Origin: Tetrahymena elliotti 4EA
Lineage: Eukaryota; Ciliophora; Oligohymenophorea; Hymenostomatida; Tetrahymenidae
Direction of reading: 5' to 3'
DNA: 64,000 bases
Assembly: GCA_000231825.2 (NCBI GenBank)
Contig: JH720293.1
Location: 992,001-1,056,000, forward strand
The notes under the pieces are model-generated. The model saw only the letters and a program-made list of their open reading frames with translations, made no database searches and was not told where the DNA came from. Position numbers and translations under genes: made by a program. Below, one piece after another: positions 12,761 through 26,237 of this stretch (position 1 is the first letter of the stretch; each line of letters opens with the position of its first letter).

Positions 12761-13946
12761 TTTTAACACAAATTTATATTAACTAATTATTCAATATTTA
12801 GCTGTTGAGCAAAGATTTATGTTTAAAACTTTTATTATTTTATACTAACGTATCCTCAAATTCACACTGGAATTTGCTAAGTTTTATAAATCTTAAACAA
12901 ACAAAAATACTATATTTTATTCAATATGCACTAAAAAGTAATTTTAATGAAATAAGAATTCATAGAGTCTAAAAAAATACTTAAATTTCTGAAATAATAA
13001 AAGAAAAAATGTTTAAATTCTATAATAGAGCTTTAAATTTGTAAGTAAATAATAACTCTATGCTGAAAATAAAAATTAGTAAGATTTTGTGAAAATTAAA
13101 TAGAATAAGTAATCTTACTTCAAACTAGTGAATTATTTAAATCATCATAAAATTCTAAATTTATGATTGTTTTCACTTCTATCTAAAAAAATACCTTTAT
13201 ACTTAATATTCTACTCACCTACTTTTTTAAAAATTTAATTTAGGAAATGAAATAGTTTTATGTATCATCAAAAATAAATATATTTTTTTTAAGAAAGAAA
13301 AGTAGAAGCACCTGAGCTTAATTTTCCAAAAATAATAATAAAATAATCAACTTATTTTAAATTTAAATTGATAAAATAGGTGTATAAGATTAGAAAAAAA
13401 AGAAACATAATAAAATGAAAGATAGCTAAAATTTGAAAAAGTTTAAAAAAGAAGTTTTTACTAATTCATTGCCACTGCTTTCCAATTTAATAATAAAATA
13501 GGTTTTAAAAATATAAAAATAGGATATATTGTAAGATAAAATGAAAGATAGTTAGAGAGATAGAATGATGTAATAATAATATAATATAAGAACAAATAGA
13601 CAAAGTAGAAACATACATTAATTATTTAAAAGAAATTTTAATTAAATTTTAATTATTATATTTTAAAGAGTGGTGGTTAATTTTATTTATATTTTATTTA
13701 TTCCTCTTGAATATTTTAGTGTTTATGCACCCAGGCATGGGGTATGTATGATATTATATGCATATAACTAATTGTAAATTTTAAATATTTTATCTTTACT
13801 TTTTTAATTTACATTTTGCTTATTTACTTTACTCAACTTATTTATTTTTTCATTCATTCTTCAGTAGGTTTCTTTTATAAAATTTTGACTAAGAAGTATT
13901 TTTAGTTTTAATTAAGATTATTAATTGTATATATAATTTAGTTATT
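12761..13946. other. Intergenic, AT-rich
   Basis: About 1.2 kb of AT-rich DNA between two minus-strand genes. A small less AT-rich island around 13728-13745 (CACCCAGGCATGGGGT) has no assignable function. No gene seen. Confidence 0.4.
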
Positions 13947-16900
13947 TCATTTTATATTTGGTAATGCATAGTACTTTTAGTTGAAGATATTAATAGCAAC
14001 TTTAAATTCTTCTATTGTAGTATTATTGAAACGGTCATCATAAAATTTATTAAAGTCAAACTCGTTATATTATTTAGAAGGGATAAAATCTTCAATATGA
14101 GTAAATATTTATGTCATGTGAATGCCTTTTGAAGCAGTTCTGTCTATTGTATTTAAATCGATGAATTGAAGAGATTTATAGAAAATCTATTAGAGCTTTA
14201 CTCTGTATTCATCATGTTTAATTGATTTGTTTGAAATGAATTTAATGAACTCTTATGCTTCTGGTGATTAAGAAAGTTAAATTTCATTGATCATAAAAGG
14301 TTCAATATCAGTAAAAAGCTGTTTAGCTTCAAGGACATCTCTGCTGATAATATCCTTTGTTTATTAGAACTCAGCACTTTTTTGATAAACTTCAAATCCA
14401 TCTTTTTTAATAACCTTTTATTCGGTTTCCTTAAATAGGATTTTTCTCAAGTATTCTAAACCGTAATAGTAATAACTACAAAGACAGTAAAGAATAGCAC
14501 ATTAAAAATCAGATGGTAATTTGAATTATCTTGTGCTGTTCCAAAAGTTAAGAAGAGTAGCATTAGCAAATAAAGCTCTTTTTCTCATAAAAGAGAAGAA
14601 GTTATCTATTTTACTAACAAAAGCTCTTTCAGCTTCTTTAATTTTGATTTACTTCATATAAAGAACATACTTTTCATTTTCAGTAAGATCTTTATTTTCT
14701 TCTATTTTAGCAATAATCTCCTTATCTTTGTTAGCAATACTGCTTAAAGTTTATGTACTCTTTTACTCAGGAGATTATTTTAAAGAACTTTAATTGTTGT
14801 TGATTGTATTTTAATTGTTGGCTCCAAAATTTGAAGTTACTTGTATGTTAGTAGCTACAAAGTAGTTTTATTATAAATTTGAAGTAGGAGTAGATGGAAT
14901 AGTAGAGGTTGTATTTTTAGTTGAATGTTATCCATTTTGACTGTTTTATTTGCTTAAGTTCTAGGTACCTCCATTTGTAGGAGTTGTAGCAGTATTCCAT
15001 AAGTTACTTAATGGTGCTGTTTGGTGAAAGCTTAAAGCTTTTTCTTTTTCATAGGCATTACGATACATATTTTCTTTTTGTTACTAGATGCTACTGGGTT
15101 TGTGATTAAAGCCATACTTTTCAACAAGAGTATTACTATGATTATTTGATCTGTCACGATAGCTAAGACTAGTGGTTTATCCGTCACTTGTTGAATTTGA
15201 TGAATTAGTGTGATTTAAGGATTTATTGCTAGTGTTACTATTGTTATTAATTGTGTTCATATTCTAAGGAGTGTAAGGATGTTTAGGTGTTTATAAGTTT
15301 TACTATGCATCAAGACCTGTTTAGTTATTAATATTGTTAGTGTAATTGATTGTATGACTTCTTCCTGATTCTTTTCTTCTTTCTGTTTATGCAGCCCCAG
15401 AAATTGGAATATTAGGTGGAACTTCAAAGGTATTGGTATTAATGTTTGTCGCGTTTTTATTTTGCTAGAAATCAAAACGATTATCTAAAATGTTTATAGA
15501 GTTTGCTCTTTTTAAAATATTTTCTTTATTTTATTGAGAGTTATTGATATTAAGATTGCTTCTATCAGTGTTTGTTGTAGGGAGATAAGTTGTATTGTTA
15601 GACATGATAGGTGGCTAAGAAGGTACAACTGTTTGTGCATATTGACTATATCTTCTATCGTGTCTTTATATTTGAATTTCCTTTTGATTATTTATATTTT
15701 TTTTCTCTTCTTCAGTACAAGGAGATGAAATAGCTTTGTTTAAAGTTGTTGCTTAAATAGCAGTAATTGTTCCTGTATTAACCACACCAATTCCATTAAC
15801 AGTATTAGATTAAGGAGGAAGAAGATTAACAATAGTATTATTAGAAGGAGTGTTCTTTTCAGTTAAAAGAGTCTAAATTTAACCGTTTAATTATTTATTT
15901 TCATCATTTTAAGGTTAACTATCCTGTTTAAATAGCATTTAATTTGATCCAGGAACAGCTGCGATAGTTTAGATAGCAGGAAGAGCTGTTTAAACAGGCT
16001 TGAAAGTATTTTCCCAGACAGCATCAAGATTTTTACGAATAGATTGATATAAAGGGTTGTTAGAAGGTTCGATCTATACATTTTCTACAACTTTTTTTTG
16101 AAGGTGCTTTTGTAAAATGGGATGATTAAATATTTCATCCCAAGAAATTCTATCTTTTTCGTTGTACATGAGCATTTTAACAAGGATATCCTTAGCTTCT
16201 TGGGCTATTGGTGGATAAGCTGGTAATTGGTAAGGACCAGATCCAACCATTTTTTTAATATTCTCAGTAAGAGAAATAATAGAATGAGCAGTGAAGGGTG
16301 GCTTTCCATACAACATTTCAAAGAAAATGCACCCCATTGACCAAACATCACATTTGGAAGAGTACTTTTCATTTAGCAATATTTAAGGGGGAGCATACAA
16401 AGGAGAGCACTTTTATGTCATTCTCACAGCTTAGTCAAGGTCATTAACAATACGGGCAAAGCCGAAATCACCAATTTTAATCTTATTGTCATGCAATAAA
16501 ATATTTTCTGGTTTTAAATCTCTATGAATAATTTTTTTTTCATTCAAAGCCTAATATCCTGCGCACATTTGCTTAAAGAATTCAACAGCTTCCTTTGAAT
16601 TATAAAAGAGAAAATTTTGAATTTTATTGGAATTAATAAATCAAGAAATTATAAATAATAAAATTTGCTGTTGTATCTTTATTTAGAGATTTATTGAGTG
16701 TTTGTTTTCAAAGTTTTGAATAAGATTCCTAAAGATAAATTAACAAATTGGATAACTTTTGAGTTTAAATGTGCTCAAATTAATTAACTGATGATGTAGC
16801 TTGTTTATTTGTTAATTTTGAAAGTGGTATTTTCAAAAATTAAAGATACATCAATTGATGAATCAATCAATTAATCAATTAACCTATAAATAAACCAGCT

Positions 16901-17784
16901 ATTTAAAGTACATGCTATTTGAGAATGAATGAATAATTAAATATATTAGGATAATAAAATAAAGGTGAATATAATAATATATTTAAATTTCTTATTTTTT
17001 GAGTTGCTTTAATTTTTAAATTATGGAGATGGCTTGATGTACATAATGTAATGCCTTTGTAATTTTTTATAATATTTTAGATTTTAATTGTTACAAGCAA
17101 TCAAATAATTTTAAATCAGTAATCAATTCAAACTGTATTTTTTCATATTCTTATGTCAATCGCTTAAACACTCTAACTTCTTTGGTGAAGCCAGATACAA
17201 ACAAAAAAGTGAGAAAATTCAAGATGATATGAACAAACAAAAATTACCTCTTCAGCTAATCTATTTTTCTTTTTAACAATATGTTGACGCAAGTCTCCTC
17301 CGTTACAGTAATCTAAGAATAGATAGAGATTGTTTGGAGTTTATTTTAAATCATGCATGCAAATTAGATTTTAATGTCTAGCCTTTAATAAAATCTCAAT
17401 TTCTTTTTAGAGTAGTTAATTGTAATTCGCAAATTTTTAATATTGAGTGGAAGACATAGGAATAATTTTGACAGCAAAATACTATTCGTGTGTTTTATCA
17501 TTTTTATCCATTGCCTTATAAACTTATGAAAATTACCCACCCCCTAGCTTTTCGTTGAAAACTATATAATTATCAACATGCTTTAATACTTAAGGGAGTG
17601 TTGGTGATTGCTAAGTTCCAGTAGATGTTGGTGAAGGATCTGCTTAGTTTTGACTACTTCCTTATGTTGCTACTCCAGTAACTGTATTTTATCTTTGGCT
17701 TATTTACATATTTTGCTATGAATTTTATTTTTGCATGGTTTGCTTAGAATCAAAGCCTTACTTTGGAATAGGTGCTGGTAACAT
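13947..17784 (-). CDS. Ser/Thr protein kinase, ULK/ATG1-like
   Basis: Two exons (17784-17248 and 16592-13947) around a 655-bp intron; 1060 aa. A Gln-rich leader of ~65 residues precedes the kinase domain (about residues 68-340). Visible motifs: glycine loop LGGGQFSQVYK, FAVK lysine, HRDLKPEN catalytic loop, GDFGFAR metal-binding motif, KCDVWSMGC in the F helix, and the terminal arginine in EKDRIS. The usual APE is APP in this protein (PLYAPPQIL). The domain most resembles ULK/ATG1 kinases. A long Asn/Gln/Thr-rich linker follows, then a predicted helical C-terminal domain of ~270 residues ([23 protein letters not shown]), consistent with an ATG1/ULK layout. All active-site residues are present, so it is probably active. 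A role in autophagy or cilia is only inference. Confidence 0.85.
16593..17247 (-). other. 655-bp intron inside the kinase domain
   Basis: GT...AG intron between the codons for RLAEE and EAVEFFKQM; the joined sequence matches kinase subdomains V-VIa without gap. It is about ten times longer than most introns here and includes a run of AATCAAT/ATTAATC repeats around 16855-16885. No ORF of note inside. Confidence 0.7.
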
Positions 17785-18758
17785 TTTATTTTTACTTTTC
17801 AATCTATAATTAATTATTACTGCACTCTCTCTTTCTTTAATTTAATTAATGATTTGTTTATTTATTTAATTTTTTTTTTGCAGAAAATGATATTCAAATT
17901 TTTTTAAGCAACATATAATACTTTGAGTCTATCCTATAATGTTTGAATAATCAATTCATTATTTAATCATTGATTTTATTCACATTTTTTCTTTACATTA
18001 AAGAAATTATCGTTTGATTTTAGTTTCTTTTCTTTTATCAGACAAACAAATAAACAAGGAATTCTATCTTCAAATCATAAAAAATCAAAGAAACAAATTA
18101 ATTAATTGGCTTCATTTCAAAATATTTATTTTTTTAGATTTATAAAAATAATATAGAATGCTTGCTCGCATGTATTTATTCCTTCATTTATTAATTGATT
18201 GATTTCTTTCTCGTTAATTGTGTTTTTTTCAAATTTTTTCATTATTATTTTTGAAAATTTTAAGAAATTAACAATTTAATGATCTAGTTTGTAAAAAAAA
18301 CTATCTAATCCAAAATTTCTCTTGTGTTTATTTTTAAATAATGTTTTAAATTTAGATATCCAATTATTTTTTTAAGCTCTTTTTTAAAATCAATTTAAAA
18401 TAATTATTTTATTTTTTTTATTTCAATAAAAATTACATTTTTATGAAAAATAAATATTTTTACTATCTCTCGAACCAGTTTTTTGTACACTTTTTTCACT
18501 TTTTATAGATTAGAAAAATTAACATAAAATGATTTTTTAATAAGTACATATTAAATTACCTATCACTCAATATTAACATAAATAAAAGTTAAAAATTTTT
18601 TAAAAAAATTTACTTAATTTTATTATTAAGATTGAATCAAAATATAATTTTGCAAATTTATTTTTTTAAAATAGAAAAAGAATTATTGAAAATTTTAAAG
18701 TTAAATTAAGTATTTTCAAAATGAACTTGAAATATTAATTTTAAAATACAAATTAGAA
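17785..18758. other. Intergenic, AT-rich
   Basis: Promoter side of the kinase gene and 3' flank of the kelch gene. Long T and A runs; no gene recognised. Confidence 0.4.
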
Positions 18759-20847
18759 TCACTCTTAAAATTCTCCAGTTATATGCTTTTTAATGGCCAT
18801 ATCCAAATTGAACATATAAATGTCGTTAAAACTCATGTTATGTCTATCTCCTGCAAAAATTAAAAGTTAATTTTAACGAATAATACAGCTTGCATGACCA
18901 TCTCTAGCACATGGTTTTTTACCTACAACAATGCTCTTTTCTTTTTCAAAAGCTATAGGAGGTAGCTTAATATCCATCGTTTAAAGAGTAAATGATTTAT
19001 TTAAATGTTAATTTTTTTTAAATTGTTATGGTGTTTCATTAAACTTGCTATTATATGTACTACCATTCAAAACGAAAGTTTTATTTACTTAGTTTCCAAT
19101 TTAAAATAATGAAGTTTTTAAAGCCGCTGTCAATGGAGAATCATTTCTTGAATACATTTAATCAGATTTATTTATTTAATTGATTGGATTTTACTTTTAC
19201 TTTATTGGAGATAGCTTTTAATTGTTTGACTCCATATCAAATGTTGAAAGAAAGTGCTACTTCTTAATTTAAAACTCCTTCTATTTTTATTCCGTTACAA
19301 ATTTCCCAAATAAGCCAGTAGAGTTTTTTGTATTACTTCTTAAATTCATATCATAAGTATACTAGCGACTCATAATTTTGGTATTTTATATCTCTTATAT
19401 ATTATCGTTATGATTATAAAGGCTCTTTTATTTTCTAAATTAGCTTTTTCTATTGACATTCTATGGTTAAGGATCATTCTTTTCAGTCTACTAGCTATCA
19501 GCTCTTTTTAAGCTATATCTTATACTATTATTTCTTGAGTGGTTTCCTTCATTAAATTAATGTTTAGTCTTTTTATTTACAGGTGATGAGCTATACAAGT
19601 AGTTAGAATCTGTATGAACCTAAATCCACCTGTTATGATTTATGTCATATGCCTAAATATCATTAAGCTCTGATGTCATATTATACATACCTCCAAAAAT
19701 AAATATATAATTTTTATAAGTCACACTCTAATGTCCATTTCTGCCCTATTTTATTTAGAAGTATATTTTCACATATTACAAAAAAATATTTTGAATAAAT
19801 TAAATGGTAATATTATAAATAATAAATTTAGAAATATTTTTGAATAATTTTATATTTTACTGGAGGGATATCTCCTTCTGGATTTAATTGCTCCCAAATC
19901 ATTTTTCCTTGCTAATCAGTCTTAGATAAGTTTAAGCACCACAGGTCACTTAATCTAGTATCTTCATTTTACCCACCAAAAACAAAAATATAATCATTGT
20001 ATAAGCTTAAGCTAGCTCCTGATCTTTTAGTAATTTATTTTGTTGGTGCTAAACTAGACTAAATAATTCTCCAAGAATAGTTAATTAAATTAAAGGAATA
20101 AAGTTAATTAGAATATCCAGATTAAGTAGAGTAACCACCAAATATATACATTTCATTCTTGTAAACAAAAGCATTATGAGAATATAATTCTGGTATTAAA
20201 ATTTATTTATTATCATTTTTTATGATACTCCACATATTTTATGAAATATTAAATTCATAAACATCATTAACTCTAACAGTCTAGTAATTACTAGTCTAAC
20301 CTCCAAACAAGTAAATTTTGTCTTAATAACTAACTAAAGAATGTCTCCTGCGCGTTCCTATTTATAAATATATGTATGAAACCATGAATCCCCTTCTCTT
20401 TCTTAATCAATATAATCAAAAACAAAAATAAATTTTTAAGGCTAAAGGTCATTTAACCCTATACATACATACCTGGACTAAATGATTATTAAGTAGTAAT
20501 AATTTCCCAATCATACTTATCTTAATTATTTTCCACCTTAAACCTGGCAAATAAGCTACTCATCTTTTAATTGTTTTCATATCCTCCATAAGTATATAAA
20601 CTATATTATTTTATATTATCAATTATTTATTTAATTCTTCAATAAAATACTAATCTCCATTTGTGCAAATTGCATGATAGGAACGACTCTCTAAATTTTT
20701 TCCTGAAACTTTTATTTCTTACCACCTTCTATCAATGCTATCTTGCTTATTGATAGGAGTAACGATTGAAAATTATTTTCTTTTAATATCTTGTATAGGA
20801 ACTAGCGATTCTTAAGTATCTCCCTACAAAATCAAAGTTTTTTGCAT
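18759..20847 (-). CDS. Kelch-repeat beta-propeller protein
   Basis: Four exons (20847-20651, 20600-20473, 20357-19861, 19745-18759), 602 aa, phase-consistent. Kelch motifs recur: SRSYHAICTNGD..YTYGGYE, RRRHSLVSYQDKIYLFGG, LYSHNAFVYKNEMYIFGGY, SGASLSLYNDYIFVFGG, GRNGHQSVTYKNYIFIFGG. After a disordered Ser/Asn/Gln-rich insert of ~220 residues there is a final blade, RDGHASCIIRQNQLLIFAGD. Closing a propeller with a C-terminal blade after a long insert is plausible. Kelch propellers are protein-interaction scaffolds; partners cannot be predicted. No BTB or F-box domain is seen. Confidence 0.85.
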
Positions 20848-21385
20848 TTAAAACTAGAGATATTTATACTACTATTCTTGATTAATTAATTAAGTATTTA
20901 TTACTACTTCTCTATACTTAAATTGATTTATTAACAAAATAATATTTTTACATAACAAAATTTTACTCACTTGATATTTTAATATAAATTACGTTTACAT
21001 ATAAACACCTTTACTTTCATAAAAATATTTGCAAGGTATTATTTAAAAAATAGTAAAAATCAATTATACTTAAGTTAATACTTTGAGAAAATAATCAATT
21101 AATAACCTCCGCTTTTACTAAATTCTTATACTAAAGTTTTCATCTTACTTATTTTTGAATCTAAGTAGAATTAAATGATATCTTAAAAACAAATTTATGA
21201 AAATAAACATTTAAATGAATTATCACAAATTTTCAATTGATTAGAAATTTTGTTGATGTAAAGTTAAAATATCATTTTATAATTAAAAATTATTTAAAAA
21301 TATTAAAATAAAATACTATTTATATGGAAATAATTCATTCAAATAAATTTTATTTTCAAAATGATTAGTAAAATTTATTATTTTG
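20848..21385. other. Intergenic, AT-rich, up to the assembly gap
   Basis: 5' flank of the kelch gene; AT-rich with no visible gene. It ends at the N run. Confidence 0.4.
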
Positions 21386-21485
21386 NNNNNNNNNNNNNNN
21401 NNNNNNNNNNNNNNNNNNNNNNNNNNNNNNNNNNNNNNNNNNNNNNNNNNNNNNNNNNNNNNNNNNNNNNNNNNNNNNNNNNNNN
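21386..21485. other. Assembly gap (100 N)
   Basis: Exactly 100 unknown bases, the conventional size for a gap of unknown length. Sequence on either side may not be adjacent at the stated distance. Confidence 0.98.
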
Positions 21486-21492
21486 AAAAGGC

Positions 21493-21508
21493 AGTACCTT
21501 AGGGTACT
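21493..21508. repeat. Short inverted repeat AGTACC-TTAG-GGTACT
   Basis: Perfect 6-bp arms with a 4-base loop directly after the gap and before a TA microsatellite. GC content is higher than the surroundings. Function unknown; it may simply be gap-edge sequence. Confidence 0.5.
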
Positions 21509-21512
21509 ATAC

Positions 21513-21533
21513 ATATATATATATATATATATA
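21513..21533. repeat. (AT)n microsatellite
   Basis: About ten uninterrupted AT units next to the assembly gap; a plausible reason why assembly failed here. Confidence 0.85.
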
Positions 21534-21614
21534 ATTTTTAAAGATCTTTTTTGTATAAAGAATAATTTGAATATTAAAAAAATTAAAGTTTTGTATCAAT
21601 TTTTTTGATTAAAA

Positions 21615-23558
21615 ATGAAACCCAGAAATTTAAAAACAAAAAACTAGAATAAATAAAACACATAATTAGAAAATTAGTAGTAATTAGATAGTAATGGAAC
21701 TTAAAAAATATCTTAAATAGATTCTGATTTAATGGCTTAGGCATAATAAAGTGAGTTTTAAGTTTAATAAGAGCAGGATTATCAGTAAAACTAATATGAT
21801 TAAGAATATGATGTGATAGATTTACAAGAAAGAGCAAATTATTTATATTATGAAAGGGTTAAAGAAATGTTAAGGACTTTAGGTAAAAATAAATAATATG
21901 AAATATATATTATTTCTTTACAATAAATTTGTTAAAATAGACCTAAATGAAGATTTAAAAACACTAGATTTATAATAGATAGAATTGGAAGAAATGTATA
22001 TTGGAAAGCTTAGGGAATAAAGATAAAGAGTATGTAAATAATTAATATAAAAATAATCCTTATAACTTGAGATATTTTTAATTTGGAAGATGGAACAAAT
22101 CAAAGTAGAGTTTGAAAAGAAGTAAAGGTATATTAATGATCTAGAAAGAAGGGTTGCTTAATATGATTGTATTTATTTGTTTATTTATTAAGTAAATTCT
22201 TATCAGAATAGACTTAGTTTTTATTTTAACTAGATATGGAAGAATAGTATAACCAAATAAAGAAAAAATTAAATGATTCATTGACAGTATCAGAAGATTC
22301 TGCATTTGAGGTATAAAAATTGAAAAATGAAGTCCAAATTCTTGAGTAAAAAGTTGATAGGTAGATTTATTCAAATTTTTCATATCATTTTCATAGCTTT
22401 TATTATATTTGAAGATTAAAAAATGAAGTGACTGAGAAGGATTTAAGGATATAGCATTTATATTAGGAATAAATGATTTATTTAGTAAGTTTTTGTTTTT
22501 AATTTTAATAAAATGTATTTTAATTTTAATCTAAAGAAATAAGGAAATGATATATAGGATTAAATAGAGATATTTAAATAAAAAATTATTGAAAATGAAA
22601 CATAATTTCATTTGTAATTAGAACAAAAAAATGAGTAGATGTAGTAACTTATAGAGGAAAATAATATTTATACACAAAAGAAGATTGATACGGATTCTTT
22701 GATTTATGAGATAGAAATATTAAAAACTCAAAATTCTGAATTAGAGAGAGAAATAAAAAAATTTACAGAAATGTATTAGCATGAAAGAATTTAAGTAAAT
22801 ATTTAGCTCATTTTGTTATTTTTAAATTAAACTTATTTTTTAGAAAGAAGAAGCTATGAATAAACTAGAAAAATTAAATTCACAAAACAGCCAAGATATA
22901 GAAAAAAACTCAAAGAGTTAATAATAGTACTTAAAATTGATAAATGAACTACAAGAAGAGCTAGATAAGCACAACAAATTACTGAGTAACATCGTAAGAA
23001 TTTTACATATTTATTTAAAAATTTTTGAAAATAATAGAAAAGCAAGAAGAAACAATATCAGAATTCCGTAGAATGAAATAGTAAGATGAAAGAAAACTTT
23101 TGATGATTACAACAGAAGTGGATTTATTTTAAAAAGAAATAGAAAAACTAACTTTATTTAAAAAGTAATTTATTGGGGTTGATAATTTAAATAATTTAGT
23201 AATAAAACAATTCATTCAATAGATAACAAAAAGATGAGGTCCAGCAATATAAATTTATGGTAGAACAGAAAGATAATGAGTTAAAATCTCTAAAAGTTTA
23301 AAACTAAGAACTTAAAGTAAAAATCCTTCAGTTTACAGATAATTCAACTTATGAAAATAGAATTAAAAAAGATCTTAACAAGGTTCATTCAAATTTTAAA
23401 ATTAAATACAAAAATAGAAAATTTTTTTTTAAAAAAAGATAAAAGAAGATCTCATCCAAGCAAGAAATTTAGAATTCGACAAATATAACGAAAATTCTAG
23501 CTTTAATTAATTAAATTAGTTGCAAACCGCTTAAAATAACAACTTGTAGAATCAGTGA
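21615..23558 (+). CDS. Coiled-coil protein, many introns
   Basis: Start ATG 21615, stop TGA 23556-23558, with about eight small introns inferred from frame (the first 21883-21940; others near 22155-22228, 22343-22410, 22484-22534, 22797-22842, 22998-23040, 23165-23220, 23383-23440). The spliced product is almost entirely heptad-like helix rich in Glu, Lys, Leu and Gln (ELEREIKKF, KLINELQEELDKHNKLL, ISEFRRMK). No catalytic domain, membrane segment or signal peptide. It probably belongs to the cytoskeletal or basal-body coiled-coil class that is abundant in ciliates, but no family was recognised. Exon boundaries are tentative. Its 3' end is only 50 bp from the convergent gene. Confidence 0.65.
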
Positions 23559-23608
23559 TAAAATACATTTATTTTATATTGTTTATTTATTTCTTTTAAT
23601 ATTTAACC

Positions 23609-25565
23609 TCAAAAAATATTGCATTCTTAATCCTTATCTTCGTGTTCATCTATTTTTAGCTCATTTTCTTTCTCTTCATTCTCATCCGAATCACTATCTG
23701 AAGACTTTTCTAATTCTTTCTCAGCATCGAAATTTTAAAATTAATTTAAGTGAGAAATGATCTCACCTTCCAAAGGCTCTCCTTTTCCTATTGATACTAT
23801 TTCTCCACCTCCTAATTACATTTGCCTTTTGAATTTAAAATATTAAAATATAAAAATTCCTATGAAGGGAATTGAACATACTTAACATCAAAGGGTTTCA
23901 CTTTTTATGTAAGATTATTATCAGATCTAATTGTAGGAATAGTTTATCCATCCTAACTGTTTATATCAGCTTAATTCATCAGTAATATATGAGAATCTCT
24001 TAAGTTTTGATTTGTTTAAAGATTATTGAAAGATTATTGCAAAACAGACGATACACATTAGTAAACCTATCTTCCATAAACAACATCCTCTATTTACTTT
24101 TCTCTTTGATAAATAGTTGATTTATCATAATATTAAAAATACTTTCTTGAAGCTTCATTTAAATACAGCAAATATTACTCTCCGTTTTATTAAGATTCCA
24201 CCATTTCTGTCAATTAATTTTCTAGCTTATTATTTACAAAAATAAACTCAGTAATTATTATCTTAGCTTTAACTTAAATAAATAGTTATATATACAAATG
24301 CTCTTGTCTCATTTAAGGAATTCATCGTTAATTCAAATTAGTTCTATCTATCTTCAAATGTCTTTTTTTCAACTTCATGTTCTTTTTTCATTCCTTCTAA
24401 CTCTAAAAACTCTTTTTGAACCTTTAAATTTAATAATCTTTAGTAAATAAAAATGTTATTTGTCTAAATAAATAATTTGTAAGTTCTACCTATTCAAAGT
24501 ACAAAACCTTTATTCTTATTTCTTAACTAATTACCCAACACTCATTTATATTTTTGATAAACTGAAATAGCTTTTCCAGTTAAGCTTTTTATTTTTTTTT
24601 CAAGTAAGGCTTAGCAAGAAATTCATCTTGCTTACCTAATATTTCAGCAGCTATAAAAGATTAGTCTCTAGTCATCCTTGATGCTTTCTTATAGAGAAGT
24701 CTTTAAACGAAATCCTCAATTGCGTTTTTTCTGAAAACTTATGCTTTAAAATTTTCCCAAAAATAATCTTCTTTATAATTTCCATAAAGTGCTATTGTAC
24801 ACCACAAAAAAACTAAGTTCAAAGAGTCATCAATATCTGGAATATTAATGGAACCTATTGTATGTATTATAGAATTCATGTAATTTATTTTTAAAGCTAA
24901 ATTTAATACCTAAAATAGAAGGTTCAAAACCCTCTTATAATGTTGTTCTTTCATTTTCTAATTCATGCATATCCTCAAACATAGCATCTAATTCTACTTC
25001 TTATATATTAATATTATTATACTTTTTTTAATTTGTAGTTTCTTTTAATTGTGTTTCCATTTTATTAAGTTTTTCACTAATCTATTTTAATTTAAGTATT
25101 TTTAAATAGAATATTTATTTTATTTTACTTGGCTGAGTTCTTTCTTCTGAACTTCCTCATACTGTCTTATCATTTCTATCAAATTAAACAAATCTATACC
25201 AATAACGTATAAATCATCAATCTAAAATAAAATATTTATTGCATTTCTTCCTCATATTATAAATACATTTTACATATTGCTAAAAGAAACTTATATCTTT
25301 TTATATCAAGAGTGAGTGAAAGTCTTTGATTTAGTCATTTATACTTTCTGATTTGGCAATAGCAGATTTTATGTCTTATTATTGATCTAATTTTATAGGT
25401 GCATATTCACGTAATTTAAAATACTATTTTTTTAAAGGGAAGACATTGAACTAAACAAAGTAAAAATGAAAATAAAAATACTTCTCTATCAAAGCTTTAT
25501 TGCGAAATATTTAAATGAGATTCATCATCAGATATTTCTACCTTATTAACAAAGTTTATTATCAT
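23609..25565 (-). CDS. Coiled-coil hypothetical protein with acidic tail
   Basis: Nine or so exons deduced from frame: 25565-25482, 25450-25274, 25221-25129, 25081-24910, then from 24854 onward; the last exon ends in an Asp/Ser/Glu tail (SSDSDSDENEE) before TGA at 23609-23611. The N-terminal half has amphipathic helices (DLYVIGIDLFNLIEMIRQYEE). The middle has a compact, aromatic-rich segment (LWCTIALYGNYKEDYFWENF, then FVQRLLYKKASR) that looks like a folded domain. The C-terminal half is Gln/Asn-rich coiled coil. No family recognised. One 18-nt exon is predicted near 24500. Confidence is high that it is a gene, moderate for exon edges. Confidence 0.65.
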
Positions 25566-26237
25566 TTAAAAGTTTAAAACTAATTAACAACAAATTATTA
25601 TTAGATGATATTATTTAATAATTTTTAATACTTCAAATGAGTTTTATGATTGTGATTAAAAAACTTAGAATTATAGAAAAAAAATTGTATTTTTAAGTAA
25701 AATATTTTGATAAATTTAAAATAATTTTGATTAATTTTTGAAAATGATAAAATTTAAGCATTTTATTTTTTATCTCATGAAAATATGAAAATGAAGGATG
25801 AATAATAATAAGTATTTAGGATTCAAGTTTTTGTGGTTTCTATATTTGCTCAAAATAATTAAAATATCTAGCAATATGTAATAAATATTAAATATCAAGT
25901 AATCATTTTAATAAGAGAAAAACATTTTTTATTATTTTTTAATGAAAAGGATGCTATAGAATAGTTAAATAATAGAAAAACTGTAGATATTATTTAACAT
26001 TTTATTGATTTATTTATTAATCTTAATATTATTTTAATTAGTTTTAATATGTATCAATACTCTTGAAAATTCAAATTCAAAAAAATATTCTTATTATTGA
26101 CACTGCACAGACAATTTAAACAAACAAATGGTTGGTTTTTTTAATAAGATTTAAGTTGGTTTAACTAAAATATCTTTACAAAATACTCAATAAAAAAGAA
26201 TCCACAAATTAAATAGGTTATTAAATTATTTTTATAA
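25566..26237. other. Intergenic, AT-rich
   Basis: 5' flank of one minus-strand gene and 3' flank of the next. No gene recognised. Confidence 0.4.

Noticed and set aside
16593..17247. Possible micronuclear IES or inserted element in the kinase gene
   Set aside because: It has ordinary GT...AG intron ends, no terminal repeats and no mobile-element ORF; a long intron is the simpler explanation.
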